Assembly: GCA_963600315.1 (NCBI GenBank) | Contig: CAVCAW010000029.1 | Coordinates: 10,930 to 74,929, forward strand | Reading direction: 5' to 3' | DNA: 64,000 bases | Origin: UBA6382 sp963600315 | GTDB lineage: Bacteria > Bacteroidota > Bacteroidia > Bacteroidales > Bacteroidaceae | Part shown: positions 45,066 through 53,521 of the stretch, piece after piece | Position numbering within the stretch: the stretch's first letter is position 1 | Layout: each line of letters begins with the position of its first letter | Translations under genes and position numbers: made by a program | Notes under the pieces: generated by a model | Databases searched by the model: none | Seen by the model: only the letters and a program-made list of their open reading frames with translations | Told to the model about the DNA's origin: nothing

Positions 45066-45779
45066 ATGAGCAAAACCCTTTCCGTTATCATTCCTTCCTA
45101 CAATGAGGGAGCGAGCCTCTATGCCGTTCTTGAGAAAGTGGAGAAGGTGGAGTTGCCTTACGGCATAGGGAAAGAGGTGATTGTGGTGGACGATGGTTCT
45201 ACGGACAACACGCCCGAGTATGCGCAGAGATATATTGCGCAGCATCCTGGCTGCAACGTGCGTCTGCTTAGCCACAGCGTCAATCAGGGCAAGGGCATGG
45301 CAATACGCACAGCCCTCAAGGTGCTTACGGGCGACATCGTCGTGATACAAGACAGCGACGAGGAGCTCGACCCCAATGACATAGCCCTGATGCTTAAGAA
45401 AATGACAGACGAGAATCTTGAGGTGCTCTACGGCTCAAGATTTCTGGACAAGACGGGCAATCGCTCGCTCTACCGCTCATTCTACTACGGCACTAAAGTA
45501 CTGTCGTGGCTCGTCAACGTGCTCTACGGTCAAAGTATTACTGACGAACCTACGTGCTACAAGATGTTCAGCACACAGCTGCTCCGCTCCATACCGCTCA
45601 AATGCCAGGGCTTCGAGTTTTGTCCCGAAGTGACAGCCAAAGTCGCACGTCGCGGACTGAAGATAAAAGAGGTTCCCATCAGCTACTATCCGCGCACGAT
45701 CACTCAAGGCAAGAAAATCCGCACCAAAGACGGTTTCAAGGCCATCTGGTACCTCTTGAAGTACCGCTTCGTGAAATAA
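45066..45779 (+). CDS. Family 2 glycosyltransferase (dolichol-phosphate-mannose-synthase-like)
   Basis: 237 residues from the ATG at 45066, which opens directly into the fold (MSKTLSVIIPSYNEG); an upstream ATG at 45006 would add 20 unconserved residues. GT-A motifs are VIVVDDGSTDNTP (Asp42-Asp43), GKGMAIRTAL, the metal-binding QDSDEELDP, and TCYKMFSTQLLRS with EFCPEVTAKVARRG. This matches soluble DPM1-like enzymes that move a sugar from a nucleotide to a polyprenyl phosphate. Its C-terminus lacks transmembrane helices. It faces the Wza/Wzc pair across a shared terminator, so a link to envelope or exopolysaccharide glycans is plausible but not shown. Confidence 0.86.
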   Translation: MSKTLSVIIPSYNEGASLYAVLEKVEKVELPYGIGKEVIVVDDGSTDNTPEYAQRYIAQHPGCNVRLLSHSVNQGKGMAIRTALKVLTGDIVVIQDSDEELDPNDIALMLKKMTDENLEVLYGSRFLDKTGNRSLYRSFYYGTKVLSWLVNVLYGQSITDEPTCYKMFSTQLLRSIPLKCQGFEFCPEVTAKVARRGLKIKEVPISYYPRTITQGKKIRTKDGFKAIWYLLKYRFVK

Positions 45780-45876
45780 GCCGGCAATAAGCCGTGCCCC
45801 CAAGATGACATTGCTATAGCCACGATGCTGTCATAGCCGCAAATTGATGACCGCCGCATTGCTGGTCTGCAGAACT

Positions 45877-46002
45877 GCATTATAGAGCAGCGGAACTGCA
45901 ATACAGATCAACAGTGTCGCTTTACTGTATAATGAGCTACATTGTAGGACAACGGCACTGCACTACAGGACAACAACACTCATTACAAAAAAGCAGAACG
46001 TC
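45877..46002. repeat. Degenerate 21-bp tandem repeats
   Basis: The segment can be cut into six consecutive 21-bp units. The best pair is 45940-45960 and 45961-45981 (15 of 21 identical, shared block AGGACAAC). Units 1 and 2 share GCA-[TA]TA-[TC]AG. The remaining units are weaker. With the two following repeats it fills most of the 482-bp gap between the glycosyltransferase and wzc, where no gene is visible. Confidence 0.4.
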
Positions 46003-46005
46003 TAC

Positions 46006-46033
46006 TAGTTTGTCTGAAGTAGTTTGTCTGAAG
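46006..46033. repeat. Tandem duplication of a 14-bp unit
   Basis: TAGTTTGTCTGAAG occurs twice in direct succession (46006-46019 and 46020-46033). Probably a recent slippage product in the repeat-rich intergenic region. Confidence 0.85.
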
Positions 46034-46103
46034 AGCCAAAACAACGCTCTAAGACAGCGATAGGTCACTGTATTTTGAAAGGGGAGTGACAACACTCTCT
46101 CCT

Positions 46104-46152
46104 CATAACAAAAACTGTCTACCCCATAACAGGAAACATTCTACCTCATAAC
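46104..46152. repeat. Three direct repeats with 21-22 bp spacing
   Basis: CATAAC recurs at 46104, 46125 and 46147, with the flanking sequence CTAC conserved before copies two and three. Units of 21-22 bp, of the same length class as the degenerate array at 45877-46002, end at the bidirectional terminator. Confidence 0.5.
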
Positions 46153-46197
46153 AAAAAAAGCGCCCTCCGATGCAATTTAGTATCGGAGGGCGCTTTT
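46153..46197. terminator. Bidirectional terminator between the glycosyltransferase and wzc
   Basis: A 13-bp perfect stem AGCGCCCTCCGAT (46159-46171) with 46182-46194 around a 10-nt loop, flanked by seven A on the left and TTTT on the right. It can end both the rightward glycosyltransferase transcript and the leftward wza-wzc transcript; the minus-strand U-run is the stronger. Confidence 0.9.
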
Positions 46198-46261
46198 CTA
46201 TTTTACAGGGTTGGAGTCGATTGGGACTATTATTGGTTTGCCCAACAAACGATTTCTTCTT

Positions 46262-48721
46262 CTACCCCTTCTTGCTACGCAAGTTGAAGGCACGTTCCAA
46301 GAGAGTGCCTATCTTGGTGAGGTGCTTCTTGCGGTGTTTTACATCCTCGTAGTAACCATAACCATAGCCGTAACCATAGCCGTAACCATAACCATAGCCG
46401 TGGGAATCCATGGCATTGGAACCATTGATAACCACCTGCATCTTGCGCAACTTGCCTTCCTGATAGATCTTCTCGAGGTCATCGAGGAAGCGGCGGTCTT
46501 CAACACCCACGCGGATAACGTAGAGAGTGAAGTCGGCAACGCGGTTCACTATGCTGGAGTCAGCCACGTTGATGGTCGGCGTGGTGTCAACAACGATATA
46601 CTTGTAGCCGTAGTCTTCACGAAGTTTCTTGATGAGTTCGTCAAGACGTTTGCTCAGCAGCAGTTCTGCCGGATTAGGCGGCCTTACGCCAGCCGGAATC
46701 ATATCAAGTTCTTCGGTGACATTCTTTATGATGATATCGTCGACGTCGCACTGGTTGGCAAGATAGGAGGTCAAACCATATTGCGTGCGGTTCAAGCCCA
46801 AGACTTGCGAAACGGAGTTCTTGCGTATGTCGGTGTCGATAAGTATTGTCTTGGCACCACTGACGCTAAGGATATAGGCAAGGTTGCGCGACACGAAGCT
46901 CTTGCCCTGCGACGGAGTTGACGACGTGACGGCAATCACGCCTTCGGGCAACACCATGTTGATGTTGTAGCGCAGTATTCTGAATGCCTCTGATATGATA
47001 GTGTTGTTCTCGTTCTTGTTGAGCAGCTTGTCAGAGTTGACGTCGTCGTTCCACTGCGGAATGTCGCCCACGATAGGAGCCGACAGGCTGTCCTCAACAT
47101 CCTTGCGCCCACGCACGGTCTTGTCCATCGAGGTGATAATCCACAATATGCCGGCAGGAATCAGCAGACCAACAATGAAGGCTATTAACAATATGCGCAT
47201 GGTATGGGGAGTCACGGGCAGTCCAGTGCCGTAGGGATATTCCACGATGCGCACGTTGGCCTCGTTGATGGCCAACTGGAGAGCCGTCTCTTCGCGCTTG
47301 TTGAGAAGGTAGGTGTAGAGCGTCTCCTTGATTTTCTGCTGTCGGGTAATGTCGAGTGTCTTAATCTCAGACTGAGGAGCGGAGGTCATGGCCGACCTCA
47401 ACTCGTTGTCGGAATTGCGAGCCTTGTTGACTTGTATCTTGATAGCGTCAACATAGCTGTCGATGCCGGCGCAGATGTTGGCGCGCATGGCTGTCAACAC
47501 GCGGTCGCGCTCCATGATGGCATTGGCCGTGGGCGACGAGTTGACGAGCAAGTTGTTGCGCTCCACCATGAGCGTGTTATATTCGTTGATTTGCTGCTCC
47601 ATATTAGCATTGCCCAGCGCTCCGAGCACAGGTATCAGTTTGCCCTCAGAGGCGGCATGGGCGTAGATAAAGTCGCGTAGCGAGGTCACCACGGCATAGC
47701 GTGTTTCGAGCTGCAAGAGAGCCTGGTGTGAAGTTGAGCTCTCGGAGAGGTAGTTGGTCACGTTGAGGTTGAAATCAAGCATGTTGCTCGACTGCTTGAA
47801 GTCCACGAGTTCTTTCTCAACATCGCTCAGTTGTTTGCCTATGAGCTCAATGCGGTCGTCAATGAATTTGGCAGTGTTGAGAGCCACGGTGTTCTTGGCA
47901 TCAACGATGTCTTTTTTGTAGGCCTCGAGCAGTGCATTGAGTATCTTGTGAGCCCTCTGGTTGTTCTTGTCCTGACACACCAGGGTGATGAGGTTGGCAT
48001 CTTTATCGTTCTCGGCAGCGGCAATGCGACTGCGATAATAGTTGATGGCCAGTTCGCGCGGCATCCTGACGATGTGTAGAGTCTTATTGCTGAACCTCGG
48101 GAGATATTTGGTCTTCTGCAGCACCACGATGCCACCGGGGGTATTGACTGGCTCGCCGAACGACACCGACTTCTCGAAGCCAGTCTTCTTGCCTTCGACA
48201 CGCAGATTCTTGATGAGCAGTTTACCACCGCTTATCTCGGCATCAAAGCTGAGTGCTTTCTTGTTTTGGTCGAGAAACTCGGCTAAGACTGGAGTGTCGT
48301 CAAACAGCGTGATGGGAGTGAGGTTGTGGCTCATCGAATAGTCTACATTGAGCTTCAGTCGGTCTACCACTACCCCCATCAAGCGGCGTGAGGTGAGTAT
48401 AAAGATTTCGTCCTTGAGATTGTCAGTAGTCTGTATGCCACTGATGTCTGACAGCGAGCTGAAAGCCTTGGTGCGGTTGTTGCGCGAGTCGCTCTCCTTG
48501 ATGAGAATCGTGGCCGACTGGCTGTAGGTGCGCGGCTGGCGCTTGGTGAAGAGATATGCCACCCCCAAGCAAACCACTACGCTGAGGGCGAACCACCGCC
48601 AGTTTTTGCGCAGTATGAAGAGGCAATATAGGACAATGGCAAGAATGTTGGACGACTGCTCTTCCTCCTTCTTGGAGTTGTAGCCGTCGTTGGTCGTCAG
48701 GGTTTCTGTATTGAATGGCAT
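46262..48721 (-). CDS. Wzc-type polysaccharide co-polymerase / BY-kinase
   Basis: 819 residues. A first transmembrane segment lies near residues 42-58; a long Wzz-type periplasmic region with coiled-coil (about 260-480) follows, then a second membrane segment (509-530). The cytoplasmic tyrosine kinase has Walker A SSTPSQGKS (600-608), Walker A' ILIDTDIRK (626-634) and Walker B YIVVDTTP (708-715). The C-terminus is a Tyr-Gly repeat cluster (776-791) that serves as the autophosphorylation tail in this family. Such proteins control chain length and export of capsule or exopolysaccharide together with a Wza channel; here wza is 13 bp upstream in the same transcript. No polymerase or flippase lies in the window. 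Confidence 0.92.
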   Translation of the reverse strand: MPFNTETLTTNDGYNSKKEEEQSSNILAIVLYCLFILRKNWRWFALSVVVCLGVAYLFTKRQPRTYSQSATILIKESDSRNNRTKAFSSLSDISGIQTTDNLKDEIFILTSRRLMGVVVDRLKLNVDYSMSHNLTPITLFDDTPVLAEFLDQNKKALSFDAEISGGKLLIKNLRVEGKKTGFEKSVSFGEPVNTPGGIVVLQKTKYLPRFSNKTLHIVRMPRELAINYYRSRIAAAENDKDANLITLVCQDKNNQRAHKILNALLEAYKKDIVDAKNTVALNTAKFIDDRIELIGKQLSDVEKELVDFKQSSNMLDFNLNVTNYLSESSTSHQALLQLETRYAVVTSLRDFIYAHAASEGKLIPVLGALGNANMEQQINEYNTLMVERNNLLVNSSPTANAIMERDRVLTAMRANICAGIDSYVDAIKIQVNKARNSDNELRSAMTSAPQSEIKTLDITRQQKIKETLYTYLLNKREETALQLAINEANVRIVEYPYGTGLPVTPHTMRILLIAFIVGLLIPAGILWIITSMDKTVRGRKDVEDSLSAPIVGDIPQWNDDVNSDKLLNKNENNTIISEAFRILRYNINMVLPEGVIAVTSSTPSQGKSFVSRNLAYILSVSGAKTILIDTDIRKNSVSQVLGLNRTQYGLTSYLANQCDVDDIIIKNVTEELDMIPAGVRPPNPAELLLSKRLDELIKKLREDYGYKYIVVDTTPTINVADSSIVNRVADFTLYVIRVGVEDRRFLDDLEKIYQEGKLRKMQVVINGSNAMDSHGYGYGYGYGYGYGYGYYEDVKHRKKHLTKIGTLLERAFNLRSKKG

Positions 48722-48734
48722 AGATTCGATATTT

Positions 48735-49547
48735 TTAATTGGTTAGGGCAATGATGAGCGATATTACCGATGCCACCATGCTCACTAGTGTACCGGTGAC
48801 GGTGAGGTAGGTGTAAGACGTGCTTCCCTTCACCTTGACAGACTTGTTGCCCTCCACAATGACCAGGTCGTTCTGCTGCATATAGTAGGCTGGTGAGCTA
48901 AACACCGACTTTGGGTCGGTCAAGTCAATCTTGTAAGTGGTGCGCTGCCCGTTTTCCTCCCTGAGCACCAGAATGTTGGTGCGTATGGCGCTGTTGTTGA
49001 GGTCACCAGCACGACCGAGAGCCTCGAGCAATGTCAGTCGCTGCCCCGTGTAGCTCTGCGTGCCCGGATTCTTCACGTCGCCCAGCACGGTAATCTTGAA
49101 ACTCATTATCTTGGTGGCCACCTGCACGTCTTTGACGTCTTGCTGCAGCCTAGACTGTATCTGTGCTGAGAGCTGCTCAGGCGTTAGTCCTGCCGCCTTT
49201 ATCCTGCCCACCACAGGGAAGTCGATAGTGCCGTCCTGGTAGACGTAGAAATAGCACACACCCGAATTGGTGATGCTCTGCGAGGCTCCAGTCTGATAGT
49301 TGCCCGACCCCACAAGCACGTTGTTGTTATACTGGTCAAGCAGAGCCTTGTCGCGCGACGAAATGGTGATGGCCAACTGGTCATCGCTTTGTATCAAGAG
49401 CTGGAAATTCTTATTGATTCCCACAGACTTAGCATATAGAGTGTCGACTCCCTGGAGATAAATCATCTCCTTGTTGCTTACACACGAAGTCATAAACGCG
49501 GTAGCCGCCAATAAAATCAAGAAGGTGGAGAGTATTGTCTTTCTCAT
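48735..49547 (-). CDS. Polysaccharide export outer-membrane lipoprotein (Wza/EpsE-like)
   Basis: 270 residues, the short Bacteroidetes form. The signal peptide ends in the lipobox MTSC. The poly-export domain follows (FQLLIQSDDQLAITISSRD), then SLBB-like strands (YQDGTIDFPVVGRIKAAGLTPEQLSAQIQSRL and ITVLGDVKNPGTQSYTGQRLTLLEALGRAG; key residues only), and a hydrophobic C-terminal helix (LTVTGTLVSMVASVISLIIALT) that may span the outer membrane as in Wza. It forms the export pore for the polysaccharide controlled by the adjacent Wzc. First gene of a two-gene leftward operon behind a TACTTTTGC -7 element and array copy 3. Confidence 0.9.
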   Translation of the reverse strand: MRKTILSTFLILLAATAFMTSCVSNKEMIYLQGVDTLYAKSVGINKNFQLLIQSDDQLAITISSRDKALLDQYNNNVLVGSGNYQTGASQSITNSGVCYFYVYQDGTIDFPVVGRIKAAGLTPEQLSAQIQSRLQQDVKDVQVATKIMSFKITVLGDVKNPGTQSYTGQRLTLLEALGRAGDLNNSAIRTNILVLREENGQRTTYKIDLTDPKSVFSSPAYYMQQNDLVIVEGNKSVKVKGSTSYTYLTVTGTLVSMVASVISLIIALTN

Positions 49548-49588
49548 GGTTTAACGAATACTTTTTATAAAAAATACTGTTTTGCTTC

Positions 49589-49597
49589 GCAAAAGTA
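49589..49597 (-). promoter_or_regulatory. -7 element of the wza-wzc promoter
   Basis: Minus-strand TACTTTTGC matches TAnnTTTGC about 40 bp before the wza start. A -33 TTTG is not evident. Confidence 0.5.
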
Positions 49598-49754
49598 ATA
49601 AAACTTTTTCGATTATGAACGAATTTGTCCAGCAAAGATAGAATTGGCAACAACAGAAGGACAACGGGCAGCACCACATCGATTCAGAAAGCGTTGAGTG
49701 GCGAGACACACAAAGCCTTCATAGCGTGCCACACGGAGCCTTCTCACCAGTGCG

Positions 49755-49832
49755 TTTCCGCCGAAATGGTTATCAATTTCGGGCGAAACGTGCTACAATT
49801 TCGGGGGAAACGGAGTTCGATTTCCGCCGAAA
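49755..49832. repeat. 22-bp-period palindromic array, copy 3
   Basis: Cores TTTCCGCCGAAA, TTTCGGGCGAAA, TTTCGGGGGAAA and TTTCCGCCGAAA start at 49755, 49777, 49799 and 49821, exactly 22 bp apart. Spacers TGGTTATCAA, CGTGCTACAA and CGGAGTTCGA differ from those of the other copies, while cores and spacing are kept. It is bounded by GCG and CGC. It sits between the hppA terminator and the wza promoter; the rest of this 462-bp gap shows no gene. Confidence 0.9.
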
Positions 49833-49896
49833 CGCTATTGTGAGGTGGTGACTTCTGGGCATCGGCTCAGGCAGATGTTGACGACGGCAGTTCATG

Positions 49897-49940
49897 AAAA
49901 ATCCCCCGGCTGTCTTGGAGAATACAGCCGGGGGATTTTT
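49897..49940. terminator. Terminator of the pyrophosphatase gene
   Basis: A perfect 17-bp stem (49897-49913 with 49924-49940; core TCCCCCGGCTGT) whose ends are A5 and T5, so it can act in both directions. It lies about 70 bp beyond the hppA stop. Confidence 0.9.
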
Positions 49941-50009
49941 AGCTTTTATAGTAGCGGTCATGAGCGGTGGGCTATTGCCCCGCTGCCATGACGACCGCAC
50001 TGAGAGTCA

Positions 50010-52193
50010 TTAGATGAAGGCTACGGTGAGACCTGCCATCACGATGCTTACCATCGACATGAGCTTGATAAGAATGTTGAGCGACGGACCTGATGTGTCC
50101 TTGAATGGGTCGCCCACGGTGTCGCCCACGATGGTAGCCTTGTGGCACTCTGAGCCTTTGCCTCCGAAGTTGCCTTCTTCAACCATCTTCTTAGCGTTGT
50201 CCCAGGCACCGCCTGCGTTGCTCATGAAGATAGCGAGAGTGAAGCCTGCAGCCAGACCGCCTACGAGCAGACCGAGCACACCAGCTACGCCGAGCACCAA
50301 ACCTACCACGATAGGAATGATGATGGCCAGAAGCGACGGGAAGATCATCTCGCGCTGAGCCGAGCGTGTGGAGATTTCTACACAACGGCCGTAGTCGGGA
50401 GTAGCCTTGCCCTCAAGGATTCCCTTGATTTCGCGGAACTGACGACGTACTTCCTGCACCATGTCTTCGGCAGCGCGACCAACGGCACCCATAGTGATAC
50501 CGCTGAAGAGGAATGCTGCCATGGCTCCGAGGAACACACCAACAATCACCTTGGGGTTCATGAGGTTGACCTGGAAGTAATCCATGAATGAGGGGATGTC
50601 CTGAATGTGGCTGAACACCTCTGACATGTGGGCATTGCCAGCCTCTGCCAAGCGGTGTACTGCTTCCTTGATTTCCTCAATGTAGGAAGCCAAGAGAGCG
50701 AGAGCCGTGAGGGCTGCAGAACCGATGGCGAAGCCCTTGCCGGTGGCGGCTGTGGTGTTGCCCAGGGCGTCGAGAGCATCAGTGCGCTTGCGTACTTCCT
50801 CGCCAAGTTCGCTCATCTCAGCGTTACCGCCAGCGTTGTCAGCGATTGGGCCATAGGCGTCGGTGGCAAGAGTGATGCCGAGGGTAGAGAGCATGCCGAC
50901 TGCAGCAATGCCCACGCCATAGAGACCCATAGAGAGATTCGCAGAGTTCATGTCAAGCTGGAAACCGTTGGCGCAGAGGTAGCTGAGCAAGATTGCCACG
51001 GAGATGGTGACCACGGGAATCATCGTTGAGATCATACCAGTGCCCACACCCTTGATGATAACGGTGGCAGCACCTGTAGTTGATGCTTCCGAAATCTTCT
51101 GGGTGGGTTTATAGGAGTGAGAGGTGTAGTATTCGGTAGCCTGACCGATTATCACACCGGCGAGCAGACCTGTGATTACGGAGAACGAAATGCCAATCCA
51201 GTTCTCTATCTGGAGGAGGTAGAGAATCACGAAAGAGGCAACGGCGATGAGAGCTGCGCTGACGTTGGTGCCGAGGCCCAGCGAGCGGAGCAACTGCTTC
51301 ATCGTAGCACCTTCCTTGGTGCGCACGAGGAATATGCCAAAGAGAGAGAGGAATATGCCCACGGCAGCAATGACCATCGGAGCGATGACTGACTTAACCT
51401 GCATAGTGGGGTTTGCCACGAAGGCTGTAGCACCCAGAGCTGCAGTGGAGAGGATGGCACCGCAGTAGCTCTCGTAGAGGTCTGCGCCCATGCCGGCTAC
51501 GTCGCCCACGTTGTCGCCTACGTTGTCGGCAATGGTAGCGGGGTTGCGAGGGTCGTCTTCGGGAATGTCGGCTTCCACCTTACCCACGATGTCGGCACCC
51601 ACGTCGGCAGCCTTGGTGTAGATACCACCGCCCACACGTGCGAACAGGGCTTGGGTAGAAGCACCCATGCCGAAGGTAAGCATGGTGGTGGTGATGGTGA
51701 CGAGGCTGTCTATGCCGGCGGCATTGAGAATGATGTACCACACAGCGATGTCGAGCAGGCCGAGACCTACTACGGTCAAGCCCATCACGGCACCCGAGCG
51801 GAATGCTATGCGCAGTCCGGCATCAAGGCTGTTGCGAGCCGCATTGGCTGTACGTGCTGAAGCGTAGGTGGCTGTCTTCATGCCAAAGAATCCTGCCAGG
51901 CCGGAGAAGAGACCGCCTGTGAGGAATGCGAACGGCACCCAAGGGTTCTGCATGTGGAAGCCGTAGGCCATGATGGCAAAGATTACGGCGAGCACTATAA
52001 ACACGATGCAGACAACCTTGTACTGCTGCTTGAGGTAAGCCATGGCACCCTTGCGGACGTGCTCCGCAATTTCGCGCATACGGGGCGTTCCCTCATCTGC
52101 TTTCTTCATCTGCTTGAAGAAATAGAGGGCTGTTCCCAGTGCTACCACGGAGGCAATGGGGACAAGCCAGAATACGTTTAGAATTTTTTCCAT
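50010..52193 (-). CDS. hppA: Membrane-bound, K+-dependent-type proton/sodium pyrophosphatase
   Basis: 727 residues with about 16 hydrophobic segments. It hydrolyses pyrophosphate and pumps H+ and/or Na+ across the inner membrane. The substrate/Mg signature EADIPEDDPRNPATIADN is at residues 207-224, preceded by GGGIYTKAADVGADIVGK, and the C-terminal block GDTVGDPFKDTSGPSLNILIK is intact. In the potassium-site motif GNTTAATGKG (478-487) an Ala stands where K+-independent enzymes have Lys, placing it in the K+-dependent group, many members of which pump Na+. Ion choice is not resolved by sequence alone. A TAATTTTGT -7 element is 28 bp upstream of the start. Confidence 0.95.
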   Translation of the reverse strand: MEKILNVFWLVPIASVVALGTALYFFKQMKKADEGTPRMREIAEHVRKGAMAYLKQQYKVVCIVFIVLAVIFAIMAYGFHMQNPWVPFAFLTGGLFSGLAGFFGMKTATYASARTANAARNSLDAGLRIAFRSGAVMGLTVVGLGLLDIAVWYIILNAAGIDSLVTITTTMLTFGMGASTQALFARVGGGIYTKAADVGADIVGKVEADIPEDDPRNPATIADNVGDNVGDVAGMGADLYESYCGAILSTAALGATAFVANPTMQVKSVIAPMVIAAVGIFLSLFGIFLVRTKEGATMKQLLRSLGLGTNVSAALIAVASFVILYLLQIENWIGISFSVITGLLAGVIIGQATEYYTSHSYKPTQKISEASTTGAATVIIKGVGTGMISTMIPVVTISVAILLSYLCANGFQLDMNSANLSMGLYGVGIAAVGMLSTLGITLATDAYGPIADNAGGNAEMSELGEEVRKRTDALDALGNTTAATGKGFAIGSAALTALALLASYIEEIKEAVHRLAEAGNAHMSEVFSHIQDIPSFMDYFQVNLMNPKVIVGVFLGAMAAFLFSGITMGAVGRAAEDMVQEVRRQFREIKGILEGKATPDYGRCVEISTRSAQREMIFPSLLAIIIPIVVGLVLGVAGVLGLLVGGLAAGFTLAIFMSNAGGAWDNAKKMVEEGNFGGKGSECHKATIVGDTVGDPFKDTSGPSLNILIKLMSMVSIVMAGLTVAFI

Positions 52194-52220
52194 TTGTTTG
52201 ATAAAAATTTTTTGTGAGTT

Positions 52221-52229
52221 ACAAAATTA
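52221..52229 (-). promoter_or_regulatory. -7 element of the hppA promoter
   Basis: Minus-strand TAATTTTGT fits TAnnTTTGY, 28 bp before the ATG. A TTTG at -33 is not clear. Confidence 0.5.
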
Positions 52230-52334
52230 GTGTTATTTAACGGGAAAAGCTTGCTTAAAACCTACAAAATTACACTTAGAGAAGTGAGAATGTCACCAAA
52301 TGTAAGTTTCTGGGCATCATGGGTTACCAAAATG

Positions 52335-52386
52335 AGTTCCGCACGCCACAGCGGTGCTAGCGTGTGTGTGTGTGGCGTGCGGAACT
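52335..52386. terminator. Hairpin downstream of the PAP2 gene
   Basis: A perfect 16-bp stem (52335-52350 with 52371-52386; AGTTCCGCACGCCACA) around a 20-nt GT-rich loop, about 60 bp after the stop of the leftward PAP2-family gene. TTTT follows on the minus strand. Confidence 0.7.
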
Positions 52387-52446
52387 ATGTCGAATTGTTG
52401 CTGAGCTCGCTGTGTCAGCGGGTTGACTGCAATCAATCTTGCTAAA

Positions 52447-53454
52447 TCAGTGAGAACTGTGGTGGTGGTGATGGCCGAAGCGGTGAAGCGCATCAAACCC
52501 TTTGGGACGGTGGAAGAAAGAGGTGCGGTAGAGTTTTTCGGCAATGAAGATGAACAACGCTGCCGACACGAAGCCTCCGATGACGTCGACGGCGTAGTGG
52601 GCACCGATATAGACGGTGGAGAGACAGAGTATGAGCCAGAAGGGCATCATCAGGAAGCCCCACATCTTCTTCAGTCGCATGACAAGGTAGAGTATCACGG
52701 TGGACGCACCTACGTGGCTGCTCGGAAAAGCGGCTATTGGCTTCTCGCTGCCCTGCGCCATGTGGACAAGATGGCTGAAGGGACCCGTCACTGCGCTCAT
52801 GTGGTTGAGTTCGGTATGGCTACCAAACCATGTGCCGACGGACGGGAAGACAGCATTGGCGACATCAACACCGGGACATTTGAAATAGAACTGCGGACCT
52901 GCGGAGTTGTAGAGCAAAAACACAGTGTAGTACATGAAGAACGTGGACATGAGCACAAAGGTGGTACGGTCAAACTTGCGGGGCCTCTTGATGATGACAA
53001 GCAATACGACCGTTGCAATCATGAGGTAGTAGGAGAAGTAGCCCATATTGAACAGTTCGTTCCAGAAAGTGCCGTGGAGCACCTGGCTAAACATCACCGA
53101 TGGTTGGCACCCGAAGATGGCTTGGTCTGCCAAGGCCAGAGTGTGGTCATGGCTGGGCATCATAGCCGCCAGATTGTAGATGTCGGGATACCAGAATGCC
53201 AACAAGGCGATTTGGAAGACTACCCTCAGCTGGTAGGTGGCATGGCACGGATGGCGGAAATATAGCCACACGAGCACGGCGGTGGCAACCATGATAGCCA
53301 GGCGGCTGATGAGTATGTTTGTCAGAACCGTTTCGTCGAGGTCGGTATAGAAAACGGCTGTCAGGGCGAGGGTGATGCCAATGTAGATAGCGGCGGCTTT
53401 CTCTATGCCGTTGAGTCCCGGCATAGGGTGTTGAATGGTAAAGTAGTTTGCCAT
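52447..53454 (-). CDS. PAP2-superfamily membrane protein (Aur1/IPC-synthase-like)
   Basis: 335 residues, about six or seven membrane segments. Phosphatase/transferase motifs are EKPIAAFPSSHVGAS and YIGAHYAVDVIGG, with the two catalytic histidines in SSH and AHY...D. The layout (short FPSSH motif, HYxxDVxxG, no canonical KxxxxxxRP) is closer to the Aur1-like inositol-phosphotransferase group than to simple lipid phosphatases. Bacteroidales make sphingolipids, some with phosphoinositol heads, so a role in lipid head-group transfer is plausible but unproven. The C-terminus is His-rich (GHHHHHSSH). Followed by a hairpin; upstream lies the sirtuin gene, 67 bp away. Confidence 0.75.
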   Translation of the reverse strand: MANYFTIQHPMPGLNGIEKAAAIYIGITLALTAVFYTDLDETVLTNILISRLAIMVATAVLVWLYFRHPCHATYQLRVVFQIALLAFWYPDIYNLAAMMPSHDHTLALADQAIFGCQPSVMFSQVLHGTFWNELFNMGYFSYYLMIATVVLLVIIKRPRKFDRTTFVLMSTFFMYYTVFLLYNSAGPQFYFKCPGVDVANAVFPSVGTWFGSHTELNHMSAVTGPFSHLVHMAQGSEKPIAAFPSSHVGASTVILYLVMRLKKMWGFLMMPFWLILCLSTVYIGAHYAVDVIGGFVSAALFIFIAEKLYRTSFFHRPKGFDALHRFGHHHHHSSH

Positions 53455-53521
53455 AGTTGTTAGGTTGTGGTTTGTGTTAGGTGAGTTGCGGCATGATGCG
53501 ACACTGATATATATGTGTGTG

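Noticed and set aside
46211..46921. 236-residue plus-strand frame opposite the wzc 3' end
   Set aside because: Produced by the Tyr-Gly codon repeats read on the opposite strand; low-complexity Ile/Thr/Val sequence.
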